Shown here: positions 8,351 to 16,126 of the stretch, one piece after another
Position numbering within the stretch: the first letter of the stretch is position 1
Layout of the letters: every line of letters starts with the position of its first letter
NCBI GenBank assembly: GCA_910579285.1
Contig: CAJTTT010000012.1
Location: forward strand, 1-26,606
Direction of reading: 5' to 3'
Length of the DNA: 26,606 bases
Origin: an uncultured Lachnospiraceae bacterium
Lineage (GTDB): Bacteria > Bacillota > Clostridia > Lachnospirales > Lachnospiraceae
Program-made: the position numbers and the translations under genes
The notes under the pieces: generated by a model
The model's database searches: none
Seen by the model: only the letters and a program-made list of their open reading frames with translations
Told to the model about the DNA's origin: nothing

Positions 8351-9391
8351 TCAATTATCTGTAATCAGCATGGCATCCCCGAAGCTGAAAAACCGATACC
8401 GCTCCTCCACCGCTTCCTGATACGCCGCAAGAACCTGTTCCCTGCCTGCAAGCGCAGACACAAGCATTACCAGCGTAGATTCCGGCAGATGGAAATTGGT
8501 AATCAGGCAGTCCAATACTTTAAAACGATATCCCGGATAAATGAAAATCTCCGTGTCGCCGCATCCCGGCTGCACTCTTCCATTCTCGTCCGCCGCACTC
8601 TCAACGGTCCGGCAGCTTGTGGTGCCTACACAGATCACTCTTCCGCCGCTTTCTTTTGTGCGGTTTATCAAATCTGCCGTCTCCTGCGTCACCTGGTAAT
8701 GTTCAGAATGCATATGGTGTTCGGAAAGGTTGTCCGCTTTCACAGGTCGGAACGTGCCAAGCCCTACATGAAGGGTCACATAGGCAATATTTACGCCCAT
8801 CTCCCCGATCTGCGAAAGCAATTCCTCCGTAAAGTGCAGTCCCGCCGTAGGCGCCGCCGCAGAGCCCTCATACTTCGCGTACACGGTCTGGTAACGGTTT
8901 TTGTCCTGTAACTTATGGGTGATATATGGAGGCAGCGGCATCTCCCCAAGGCGGTCAAGCACCTCCTCAAAAATTCCCTCATAGTCAAAGCGGATCAGGC
9001 GGTTTCCCTCCTCCACTACATCCATTACTTCCGCTCTGAGACACCCGTCACCAAAGACAATCTTTGCGCCGGGTCTCGCCTTTTTTCCGGGCTTTACAAG
9101 AGTTTCCCAGACATCGCTGTCCCGCCGCTTTAAAAGCAGGATCTCGATTGCCGCACCTGTGTCCTCCTTCACGCCCAAAAGCCTTGCCGGAATCACCTTG
9201 GTGTTATTTAAGACCAGACAGTCGCCCGGTCTCAAATAATCTGTAATTTCCTTAAATATATGATGTTCTACCGCTCCCGTCTCCCTGTTCAATACAAGGA
9301 GTCTGGACGCGGAGCGATCTTCCAAAGGGTCCTGCGCAATCAACTCCTGCGGCAGATCAAAATAAAAATCTGATTTCTTTAATTCTGTCAT
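8351..9391 (-). CDS. queA: S-adenosylmethionine:tRNA ribosyltransferase-isomerase
   Basis: A 346-aa enzyme that transfers and rearranges the ribosyl part of SAM onto 7-aminomethyl-7-deazaguanine in tRNA, forming epoxyqueuosine at wobble position 34 of the Asp, Asn, His and Tyr tRNAs. Family motifs are FYFDLPQELIAQ near the N-terminus, CLVLNNTKVIPARL, YEGSAAAPTAGLHFT and ITNFHLPESTLVMLVSAL. The start is set at ATG 9391, which has AGAGG 5 nt upstream; a longer reading from TTG 9436 adds 15 residues that do not look like QueA and overlap a leader hairpin. The usual partner tgt is not adjacent here. It may be read from its own leader or by read-through from the M18 gene. Confidence 0.95.
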   Translation of the reverse strand: MTELKKSDFYFDLPQELIAQDPLEDRSASRLLVLNRETGAVEHHIFKEITDYLRPGDCLVLNNTKVIPARLLGVKEDTGAAIEILLLKRRDSDVWETLVKPGKKARPGAKIVFGDGCLRAEVMDVVEEGNRLIRFDYEGIFEEVLDRLGEMPLPPYITHKLQDKNRYQTVYAKYEGSAAAPTAGLHFTEELLSQIGEMGVNIAYVTLHVGLGTFRPVKADNLSEHHMHSEHYQVTQETADLINRTKESGGRVICVGTTSCRTVESAADENGRVQPGCGDTEIFIYPGYRFKVLDCLITNFHLPESTLVMLVSALAGREQVLAAYQEAVEERYRFFSFGDAMLITDN

Positions 9392-9422
9392 TCTGTCCTC
9401 TATTCCAAAGTGTTTTTCAATC

Positions 9423-9466
9423 GGAAAAGAGCGCAAAAGCTTTCACTCTGCCATGCGCTCCTTTCC
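9423..9466 (-). other. Long leader hairpin upstream of queA
   Basis: Two 12-nt arms (9423-9434 and 9455-9466) pair along their whole length with a single G-U wobble when transcribed from the minus strand, around a 20-nt loop. No T run follows, so it is not a simple terminator. It ends ~31 nt before the queA ATG. It does not match the preQ1 riboswitch types I know. Confidence 0.5.
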
Positions 9467-9483
9467 CTGTCTGTTTATTTATT

Positions 9484-9541
9484 GACTGACCAAGTCAGTC
9501 CTATTTCGTTGGTGTACGAAAATCTCACGGAAAAATCCGTG
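9484..9541 (-). other. Cluster of three short inverted repeats between M18 gene and queA
   Basis: Three back-to-back perfect 6-bp hairpins: CACGGA/TCCGTG (9526-9541), TTTCGT/ACGAAA (9504-9521) and GACTGA/TCAGTC (9484-9500). The first begins 5 nt after the M18 stop codon and is followed on the minus strand by GAGATTTTCG, so it could be a weak terminator. The third resembles a TetR-family operator, but no TetR gene is nearby. Confidence 0.45.
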
Positions 9542-9545
9542 TATT

Positions 9546-10970
9546 TTACAGACTTGCATTTTCCAAGAAAGCCACATACCCGCGTTTCGTCTCGTACACG
9601 TCTGCCTTGCTGGTTGCCTCCCAGGGCGCGTGCATATTGAGTACCGCCACACCGCTGTCGATCACGTTCATACCGTAGAGCGCAAGAATGTAAGCGATCG
9701 TGCCGCCGCCGCCCAGGTCTACCTTGCCAAGCTCCGCCGTCTGGAAGTTCACTTTCTCTTTCTCAAAGATCGCCCGGATATGGCCCAGATACTCCGCATT
9801 AGCATCGTTGGAGCCGGATTTTCCGCCTCTGCCCGTAAACTTGTTAAATACCATGCCGCCGCCCAGATAAGCCACGTTCTTCTTGTCAAAGCTGGATGCA
9901 TAGGCCGGATCATATGCGCTGCTCACATCGGAGGAGAGCATGCAGGAATGGGCAAGGCATCTGCGCAGGCCAAGCTCGCTGTACTCGCCGAGAAGGTTCA
10001 TCAGCTCCGCCACCGCATTTTCAAAGAATTTAGACTGCATTCCGGTTGCGCCAACACTGCCGATCTCCTCCTTATCCACCAGAATACAGCAGGCAGTCCG
10101 CTGCGTCTCCCCAATTTCCAACATTGCCTTCAGAGAGGAGAATGCACATACACGGTCATCCTGTCCGTAGGAAAGAATCATGCTGCGGTCAAACCCAGCC
10201 TCTCTGGCTTTTCCGGCAGGCACCACTTCCAGCTCCGCAGAGATGAAGTCCTCCTCCTCAAAATCGTAATCTCTTTTCAGAATGTCAAGGATACCCTTCT
10301 TTACAGCGTCCTTCGACGCGCTGTTCTCCCCGTCCTTATCTTCTTTATCCTTCTTATCAATGACAAGCGGCTTATTGCCGATGATGATGTCGAGCGCCTC
10401 GCCCTCTATCACCTTGCTTGCCTTCTTATCCAGCTGCTCATCCGCAAGATGAATGAGCAGATCCGACACGAAGAACACGGGATCGTCCTCGTTCTCCCCC
10501 ACGTTAATTTCTACAGTGCTGCCGTCCTTCTTCACCACAACGCCGTGAATGGAAAGGGGAATGGTCACCCACTGATATTTCTTCACACCACCATAATAGT
10601 GGGTATCCAGATAGGCAAAACCGCCATCCTCATACAGGGGATTCTGCTTCACGTCCAGACGGGGGGAATCAATATGCGCCCCAAGAATATTGATGCCGTC
10701 CTCCATCTTCTCCTTACCGATCTGAAACATCACAATGGATTTATTCATCCATACGGAATACACCTTGTCGCCGGTGGTGAGCTTTTTGCCCTCCTTTACG
10801 AGTACCTCCAGTTCCTGATAACCCGCTGCATCCAGCGTATTTACGATCTGGTCAATACACTCCCGCTCGGTCTTTCCCCTGTCCAGGAAGTCCATGTATT
10901 CCCTTGCAAAAACATCCACTTCTCCTAGTTGTTTCTCATCATATGTTTCCCAGGTATTTTTCTGTTCCAT
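9546..10970 (-). CDS. M18 family aminopeptidase
   Basis: A 474-aa cytosolic zinc metallopeptidase of the M18 (aspartyl aminopeptidase) family, which removes N-terminal residues, preferentially acidic ones in characterised members. The metal and catalytic motifs are in order: GAHIDSPRLD (97-106, ligand His99 and catalytic Asp101), YGQDDR (268-273, bridging Asp), DKEEIGS (299-305, catalytic and ligand Glu pair), SSDVSSAYD near 350, and HAPWE near 450 (C-terminal His ligand). A charged lysine- and aspartate-rich loop near 203-222 is poorly conserved in the family. Length is typical. The ATG at 10970 has GAGAGGAG upstream. It appears to be monocistronic. Confidence 0.93.
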   Translation of the reverse strand: MEQKNTWETYDEKQLGEVDVFAREYMDFLDRGKTERECIDQIVNTLDAAGYQELEVLVKEGKKLTTGDKVYSVWMNKSIVMFQIGKEKMEDGINILGAHIDSPRLDVKQNPLYEDGGFAYLDTHYYGGVKKYQWVTIPLSIHGVVVKKDGSTVEINVGENEDDPVFFVSDLLIHLADEQLDKKASKVIEGEALDIIIGNKPLVIDKKDKEDKDGENSASKDAVKKGILDILKRDYDFEEEDFISAELEVVPAGKAREAGFDRSMILSYGQDDRVCAFSSLKAMLEIGETQRTACCILVDKEEIGSVGATGMQSKFFENAVAELMNLLGEYSELGLRRCLAHSCMLSSDVSSAYDPAYASSFDKKNVAYLGGGMVFNKFTGRGGKSGSNDANAEYLGHIRAIFEKEKVNFQTAELGKVDLGGGGTIAYILALYGMNVIDSGVAVLNMHAPWEATSKADVYETKRGYVAFLENASL

Positions 10971-10998
10971 GACTGCCGCTCCTCTCTTTTCACTTTTT

Positions 10999-11042
10999 GG
11001 TCAATGCCGCACTGACCTGTGCTGCAATTTATTCTTATTCTA
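10999..11042 (-). promoter_or_regulatory. Possible promoter and leader hairpin of the M18 gene
   Basis: On the minus strand an extended -10 (TGG then TAGAAT, 11037-11042) lacks a good -35. Downstream, GGTCA (11013-11017) and TGACC (10999-11003) form a stem that extends past a mismatch through TG/CA. The rest of the gap back to pheT (11043-11135) shows only a weak 6-bp inverted repeat. Confidence 0.35.
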
Positions 11043-11135
11043 CCACATTACAGCACATTGTACTTCCAAAATCTGTCTTTTCTGCCACTATTTTCTTCAC
11101 CTTTTGGAAATATTCCTCCAAATATCGGCGTCTCT

Positions 11136-13556
11136 TTAGCTCCTCAGCTCAATACCCATGCCCTCAAGCCCGTTCAGAATCTTCTTCATGGTGCTGGTCA
11201 CATCCGCTTCCTCAAGAGTTCTGTCCTTTGCCCGGAAGGTGATAGAATACGCCATTGACTTAAATCCTTCCTTGATCTGACTGCCCTCGTAGATATCAAA
11301 TAGCTGGTAATCTTCCAGAATTTTTCCGCCGCGCTGAGCGATCACCGCTTCGATCTGTCCCGCCATCACTTCCTTTGGCACCACCATGCTGATATCCCTG
11401 AGGACTGCCGGATACTTCGCAATGCCCTCGTATTTGCGGTCAAAGGTCGCATGCGGCAGAATAGCCGGAATATCAAGCACCGCCACATAAGCTCTCGTCT
11501 TCATGTCATAATTGTCGCAGACCTCCGGGTGCACCTCGCCCAGATAGCCAACCGGCACATTCTCGTAATAAATATTCGCCTGTCTGCCCGGATGCAGATA
11601 ATTTCTGCCAGCCTTCGGATCGTAAACCGCCTTTTTATGCATGCCAATGCTCTCGAAAAACTCTTCCACAACACCCTTCATATCGAAGAAATCACAGTCT
11701 CCGTACATGCCAAGGGTAAACTGCATCCGCTCCTCGGGCAGTTCCGTGAGAGGCAGGGCCTTGGGCAGATAAATGTTTCCAAGCTCATAGAGACGCACAT
11801 CCTTGTTACGCCTGTTATAGTTCGTGGCAAGGCTGGTCAGCATCCCATGCAGGGGAACTGTCCGCATGATCGAGAAATCCTCTCCAAGCGGATTGGCAAT
11901 GGTGATTGCCTGTCTTGCCGGATCATCCGCAGAAAGCAGCAGCTTATCAAACACCTTCGGGCTCTCGAAGGAGTAACACATCCCCTGTGAAAAACCGCAA
12001 TACTCTGCAATATCCCTGGCCTTCTGCTCAATCCGCAGCTTGAAGGGAAGCTTACCCGTGGTAGCCTCACCGTTTGGAAGCGTGGTCGGGATCTTATCGT
12101 AGCCGTAGAATCTCGCAACTTCCTCCGCGATATCGCACTGGCGCAGAATATCCTGGCGGAAGGTAGGAACGGTAAGCGTCCCCTTTGCCGCGTCATATTC
12201 CACTTCAATCATCTTGAAAATATTAAGCATTTCCTGTTCGGAAACATCCGTACCAAGCAGGCTGTTGTAACGTTTTGGCTCAAAAGGCAGAACTACCTTT
12301 TCCTTCATTTCGCTGTGCACATCCACCATACCGCCAACTACCTCGCCGCAGCCAAGCTCCTCGATGAGCTGGCAGGCCCTGTTGATGGCCGCCTCCGCAT
12401 TGTAGGGATCCAGACCTTTTTCAAACTTGCCGGACGCGTCTGTGCGCAATCCCACTCTCTTTGCAGATTTGCGGATATTCGCTCCGTTAAAAGTAGCCGC
12501 CTCAAAGAGCACGGTACTCACATGATCGGTAATCATGGAATTTTCACCGCCCATGATACCTGCGATGCCCACCTCTTTCTCCGCGTCGCAGATCATCAGC
12601 ACATCTGCTGAAAGCTTCCGCTCCTGTCCATCCAAAGTATGAAACACATCGCCGTCCTTCGCCCTGCGGACAATGATCTTATGCCCTGCAATGGTGTCCA
12701 GATCATAAGCGTGCATGGGCTGGCCATACTCCTCCATCACATAGTTGGTGATATCCACCAGATTGTTGATTGGCCGTATGCCGCTCGCCGCCAGGCGTCT
12801 CTGCATCCACTTCGGAGAAGGCCCGATTTTAATGTTCTTGCAGACTCTCGCGCAGTATCTGGGACAAAGCTCCGTGTCATGCACCTCCACAGAGATATAA
12901 TCCTCCGCCTTCTCATCATTTCCCTCTGCCGTCACTTCCGGCAGCACAAAAGGCTTTCTGAACGTAGCCGCCGCCTCTCTCGCAATACCGATCACACTGT
13001 AACAGTCTACACGGTTTGAGGTCACTTCATACTCGAACACCGTATCCCGGAGCCCAAGCTCCTCCACCGCGTCCGCGCCCACTTTCACATCGTCCTCAAA
13101 AATATAAATGCCCATTTCCGGCGCCTCCGGGTAAAAATTCCTGTCGGAGCCAAGTTCCTCGATGGAACACATCATGCCGTTCGAGGGCACGCCGCGCAGT
13201 TTTCCGGCCTTAATGGAAATGCCGTCTTCCGGCAGAGGACCGCCATCGTGGCCGCCTGCCACTTTGCCGCCGTCCAGAACGACCGGCACCTTATCTCCCT
13301 CTTTCACATTGGGCGCGCCGGTGACAATCTGAATCACTTCATCGCCAATATCCACCTGACAGACGATCAGCTTATCCGCATCGGGATGCCTCTCGATCTT
13401 CTGAATCTGTCCCACAACTATTTTCTCCAGATTTTTGTCCAATCTGGTATATCCCTCCACCTTTGTCCCGGAGAGGGTCATCGCGTCCATGTACTCCTGA
13501 TCGGTACAGTTTAAATCAGGCACATATGCCTTAATCCATGACAATGCTGTATTCAT
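11136..13556 (-). CDS. pheT: Phenylalanine--tRNA ligase beta subunit
   Basis: An 806-aa protein, normal length for bacterial PheT. It carries a tRNA-binding OB fold (~40-150, with VVGQIQKIERHPDADKLIVCQVD), the B3/B4 editing region (~205-370, with RPINNLVDITNYVMEEYGQPMHAYD), B5 (~400-475) and the C-terminal ferredoxin-like anticodon-binding domain (~710-806, with KYPAVLRDISMVV). It pairs with PheS as an alpha2-beta2 tetramer that charges tRNA-Phe and hydrolyses Tyr-tRNA-Phe. The gene follows pheS after 80 bp and should be controlled by the same T-box leader. The ATG at 13556 has AAGGGAG upstream. No clear intrinsic terminator was found after the stop. Confidence 0.97.
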   Translation of the reverse strand: MNTALSWIKAYVPDLNCTDQEYMDAMTLSGTKVEGYTRLDKNLEKIVVGQIQKIERHPDADKLIVCQVDIGDEVIQIVTGAPNVKEGDKVPVVLDGGKVAGGHDGGPLPEDGISIKAGKLRGVPSNGMMCSIEELGSDRNFYPEAPEMGIYIFEDDVKVGADAVEELGLRDTVFEYEVTSNRVDCYSVIGIAREAAATFRKPFVLPEVTAEGNDEKAEDYISVEVHDTELCPRYCARVCKNIKIGPSPKWMQRRLAASGIRPINNLVDITNYVMEEYGQPMHAYDLDTIAGHKIIVRRAKDGDVFHTLDGQERKLSADVLMICDAEKEVGIAGIMGGENSMITDHVSTVLFEAATFNGANIRKSAKRVGLRTDASGKFEKGLDPYNAEAAINRACQLIEELGCGEVVGGMVDVHSEMKEKVVLPFEPKRYNSLLGTDVSEQEMLNIFKMIEVEYDAAKGTLTVPTFRQDILRQCDIAEEVARFYGYDKIPTTLPNGEATTGKLPFKLRIEQKARDIAEYCGFSQGMCYSFESPKVFDKLLLSADDPARQAITIANPLGEDFSIMRTVPLHGMLTSLATNYNRRNKDVRLYELGNIYLPKALPLTELPEERMQFTLGMYGDCDFFDMKGVVEEFFESIGMHKKAVYDPKAGRNYLHPGRQANIYYENVPVGYLGEVHPEVCDNYDMKTRAYVAVLDIPAILPHATFDRKYEGIAKYPAVLRDISMVVPKEVMAGQIEAVIAQRGGKILEDYQLFDIYEGSQIKEGFKSMAYSITFRAKDRTLEEADVTSTMKKILNGLEGMGIELRS

Positions 13557-13636
13557 GTTAAATGTTCTCCCTTTCTTCTCTGCAAAATATTAAAAATGCA
13601 CAAGCTGTCTCAAACCAGTTTTTCCCCGTCTATGCT

Positions 13637-14656
13637 TTAAAATTGCTTTAAAAACCGAATATCGTTCTCATACAGCAGTCTCATGTCGTCGATCTCATAT
13701 TTTAACAGCGCGATGCGCTCAAGCCCCACGCCGAACGCAAATCCCGTGTACTGCTCCGGGTCAATGCCGCTCATCTCCAGCACATGGGGATGTACCATGC
13801 CGCAGCCAAGAATCTCAATCCAGCCCTCTCCCTTACAGAACCGACAGCCCTTACCGCCGCACTTAAAGCAGGTCACATCCATCTCCGCACTGGGTTCTGT
13901 GAACGGGAAATGATGGGGTCTGAATTTTACCTTTGTGTCCTCTCCGAACAGTTCCTTCGCGAACTCTGCCAGCGTCCCCTTCAGATCTGCAAAGGTGATA
14001 TGCTTATCAATCACCAGTCCCTCAATCTGATGGAAGGAAGGAGAATGGGTCGCATCCACCTCGTCGGAACGAAACACCCTGCCCGGCGCAATCATACGGA
14101 TCGGAAGTTTTCCTTTCTCCATCTCGTGCACCTGTGTGGAGGAAGTCTGTGTGCGCAGCAGGATATCCCCCGTAATATAAAAGGTGTCCTGCTCATCCTT
14201 GGCCGGATGATCCGCCGGAATGTTGAGCGCCTCAAAGTTATAGTAATCCCTCTCCACATCGGGGCCTTCCACCACCTCGTATCCCATGCCGATAAAGATT
14301 CTCTCTACCTCTTCCAGCGCAATGGTATTCGGATGGCGGTGACCCATCATATTCTTTTTGGAGGGCAGGGTTACGTCGATGACCTCTGTCTTTAACTTCG
14401 CTTCCCTGACTGCCCGCTCCATCTTTTTGACGGAGGCCTCCAGAACCTTTTCAATCTCTTCCCTCGTCTCATTGACAAGCTGTCCAACCTTCGGACGATC
14501 CTCGGGAGCCACGTCCTTCATGCTCTTTAACACCGCTGTCAGCTCCCCTTTTTTCCCGAGGTAATTGACTTTAATTTCGTTGAGCTTTTCAAGGGCATCG
14601 CTGGCCTCGATCTGACGCAGGGCCTCCGCCCTGATCTGTTCCAATTTTTCTTTCAT
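13637..14656 (-). CDS. pheS: Phenylalanine--tRNA ligase alpha subunit
   Basis: A 339-aa class II synthetase catalytic subunit. An N-terminal coiled coil (~1-85) that contacts tRNA is followed by the catalytic core. Motif 2 is FRSDEVDATHSPSFHQIEG, and motif 3 is FAFGVGLERIALLKYEI near the C-terminus. The Cys-rich stretch CFKCGGKGCRFCKGEGW followed by GCGMVHPHVL is usual for bacterial PheS. The enzyme activates phenylalanine and charges tRNA-Phe together with PheT. AAGGAG lies upstream of the ATG at 14656. The gene lies downstream of a T-box leader, so it should be induced when tRNA-Phe is uncharged. The leader between the T-box terminator and the ATG is unusually long (~220 nt) and holds a repeat. 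Confidence 0.97.
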   Translation of the reverse strand: MKEKLEQIRAEALRQIEASDALEKLNEIKVNYLGKKGELTAVLKSMKDVAPEDRPKVGQLVNETREEIEKVLEASVKKMERAVREAKLKTEVIDVTLPSKKNMMGHRHPNTIALEEVERIFIGMGYEVVEGPDVERDYYNFEALNIPADHPAKDEQDTFYITGDILLRTQTSSTQVHEMEKGKLPIRMIAPGRVFRSDEVDATHSPSFHQIEGLVIDKHITFADLKGTLAEFAKELFGEDTKVKFRPHHFPFTEPSAEMDVTCFKCGGKGCRFCKGEGWIEILGCGMVHPHVLEMSGIDPEQYTGFAFGVGLERIALLKYEIDDMRLLYENDIRFLKQF

Positions 14657-14715
14657 AATTCGTTCTCCTTTTTATATATTTCTTACTGTGAGATTACAAC
14701 TGACTCTGCATGCAA

Positions 14716-14869
14716 GCATGTGACCTGTCTCTTCCGCCTTCTGGCTCTGCTCTCTTACGAATAAGCAGACTCGTAATGCTTCGCATTCCGAGTTCGCGTT
14801 GCTCGCCATAAGCCGTCATCGCCAGATCCACATGCATGTGACCTGTCTCTTCCGCCTTCTGGCTCTGCT
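14716..14869. repeat. Duplicated 36-bp repeat with an intervening hairpin
   Basis: An exact 36-bp direct repeat occupies 14716-14751 and 14834-14869, offset by 118 bp. Between the copies lies a strong imperfect hairpin, with arms 14769-14779 and 14783-14793 (11 bp, one mismatch, 3-nt loop). Each copy abuts a short palindrome: CACATGCATGTG at the 14834 copy, and a CATGC/GCATG inverted repeat at the 14716 copy. This is the look of a small non-coding interspersed element. It lies in the pheST transcript between the T-box terminator and the pheS ribosome site. A small open frame crossing it is explained by the repeat. Confidence 0.8.
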
Positions 14870-14878
14870 TATTCGCGC

Positions 14879-14910
14879 AAAAAATCCCATGTGCATTTCT
14901 ACACATGGGA
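14879..14910 (-). terminator. T-box-controlled terminator upstream of pheS
   Basis: TCCCATGTG (minus strand) pairs with CACATGGGA (plus-strand arms 14885-14893 and 14902-14910) in a perfect 9-bp stem, followed on the minus strand by six T residues (14884-14879). It lies directly after the T-box sequence, where the regulated terminator belongs. Confidence 0.9.
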
Positions 14911-15196
14911 CGAACAGAATCCGCGGTACCACCCAATTTCCCGCTCCCGGTCTCTGCTTCCTTTGCAGACCTTCAAGCGGACGCTTCCTACGGCGTAACG
15001 TGCCGGCACGTTCTGCGCTACTTAGGTTTTATCCGTCTACGGACAAACCGATTCACCCAGACAGCTCCGGTGGGAAATTTCGGATAATTTCTGAACCGAA
15101 GGGAACTTACAGCCGATGATTCCCTCTCTCTGGCGGAAAAAATTTCCTACTGACACCTTCTTTGCTTTTCTGAAATCTTTACTTTTAACAAACCTA
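14879..15196 (-). promoter_or_regulatory. T-box riboswitch leader of pheST (tRNA-Phe)
   Basis: The conserved antiterminator core GGGTGGTACCGCGG is on the minus strand at 14921-14934. The AGAGAG element typical of the stem I 5' side is near 15124-15135, and GCTG follows within that arm. The 3' side of stem I (GGAGCTGTCTGGGTGAA, about 15054-15070) is preceded by TTTCCCACC. Its TTC (15074-15076) is the best candidate specifier; the overlapping TTT also encodes Phe, so the assignment does not depend on the exact register. Uncharged tRNA-Phe should pair with the specifier and with the GGTG bulge, stabilise the antiterminator and allow pheST transcription. The predicted start is near 15196. The specifier loop was placed by eye. 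Confidence 0.92.
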
Positions 15197-15202
15197 TCTG
15201 CT

Positions 15203-15231
15203 ATTTTAGTGGCTTTCTTTGGACTTGTCAA
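15203..15231 (-). promoter_or_regulatory. Promoter of the pheST T-box transcript
   Basis: On the minus strand a consensus -35 TTGACA (15226-15231) and TAAAAT (15203-15208) are exactly 17 nt apart. The whole promoter lies over the last codons and stop of the YihY-family gene, so pheST initiates inside the upstream gene. Confidence 0.88.
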
Positions 15232-16066
15232 GCCACCCGAAGAGAAATTTATAAACCGGCCCGAAATATCTGTTGATATGTGCCCCGATCATCAGAATAT
15301 ACATCAGCATATAAAACCAGAGCATTAAAATGACTACAGTAGTCAAACTCCCGTAAGTGCCGAAATCATTGTAGTGATCCACATAAACAGAAAAAGCAAA
15401 GGAGGCGACACTCCACAAAACCGCCGCAAAAGCCGCTCCCGGAATCTGTGCTTTAAACCGCAGCTTACAGCTCGGCACAAAGGCGTAGATCATGGCAAAA
15501 ATAAAGGTCAGGATCACCCACGAAACAAGAAAACGGAATCGCATAATCACATGTACTACGAGATAAAGCGGCGGGATATCCCTGAGAAGGACATCCACAA
15601 TCACATTGCCAAACACCATCACAAAAAGCGCAACCAGTGTGGCCGCCAGAATGATCACCGTATAGAAGCAGGCAATTGCCCGCAGCACAATATAATTTCG
15701 TTTCTCCTCCACATCGTTGACCGCGTTTAACCCATAGATCAACGCCAGCATGGCTTTTGCCGCCGACCAGATCGTTACCAGCGCAAAAACCGTGATCGTC
15801 CCCGCCGATCTGGCGTAGACGTCCGACACGATGCGAATCACCATACCGTTCACCGCATCCGGCGTAAACTGTGTGATCGCGTTGATCAGATTATCCTCCG
15901 TCAATGCCGTGTATGGCAGAATCGCGCACAACGCCATCAAGAGAGGTATCATGGACAGAAAGAGAAAGAACGCCGTGCTGGCCGCAAAGGCGCTGATATT
16001 CTTTTTTGTCATCTGCCAGTTAAAATCCCGCAGGATATAATATAATCTGTAAATTGTTCTCATCAT
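15206..16066 (-). CDS. YihY/BrkB-family integral membrane protein
   Basis: A 286-aa protein with about six membrane segments. It matches the YihY/virulence factor BrkB family (once mislabelled ribonuclease BN): KKNISAFAASTAFFLFLSMIPLLMAL near the start, TIWSAAKAMLALIYGLNAVNDVEEKRNYI in the middle, and IPGAAFAAVLWSVASFAFSVYVDHYNDFGTYGSL in the last third. The family's molecular function is unsettled, with transport or envelope roles proposed. Tandem ATG codons at 16066 and 16063 follow GGGAG; the second is better spaced. It lies 60 bp after the SpoIID-domain gene with no obvious promoter between them, so they are probably co-transcribed. Confidence 0.88.
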   Translation of the reverse strand: MMRTIYRLYYILRDFNWQMTKKNISAFAASTAFFLFLSMIPLLMALCAILPYTALTEDNLINAITQFTPDAVNGMVIRIVSDVYARSAGTITVFALVTIWSAAKAMLALIYGLNAVNDVEEKRNYIVLRAIACFYTVIILAATLVALFVMVFGNVIVDVLLRDIPPLYLVVHVIMRFRFLVSWVILTFIFAMIYAFVPSCKLRFKAQIPGAAFAAVLWSVASFAFSVYVDHYNDFGTYGSLTTVVILMLWFYMLMYILMIGAHINRYFGPVYKFLFGWLDKSKESH

Positions 16067-16126
16067 ACTCCCGGTTGGTTTCGTTAACTACTCTATTGAT
16101 TCCATTTCCTCTTTACTCACATGTAT

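Noticed and set aside
9392..9436. TTG-initiated longer QueA
   Set aside because: The extra 15 residues are not family-like and lie beside or in a leader hairpin; ATG 9391 has AGAGG at good spacing.
9423..9541. preQ1 riboswitch before queA
   Set aside because: The short C-rich loop and A-rich tail of the preQ1 aptamer were not found; the hairpins are of a different kind.
9630..10928. 432-aa open frame on the plus strand
   Set aside because: It lies entirely opposite the M18 aminopeptidase, whose catalytic motifs are clear; the plus-strand translation is rich in His, Leu and Ile with no domain, as expected for an antisense shadow.
14716..14869. CRISPR array
   Set aside because: Only two repeat copies, 118 bp apart, with a hairpin-bearing segment between them and no cas genes; the spacing and structure do not fit.
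14694..14936. 80-aa open frame upstream of pheS
   Set aside because: It runs across the T-box core, the terminator and both copies of the 36-bp repeat, and has no good ribosome site; the frame is a by-product of the repeat.
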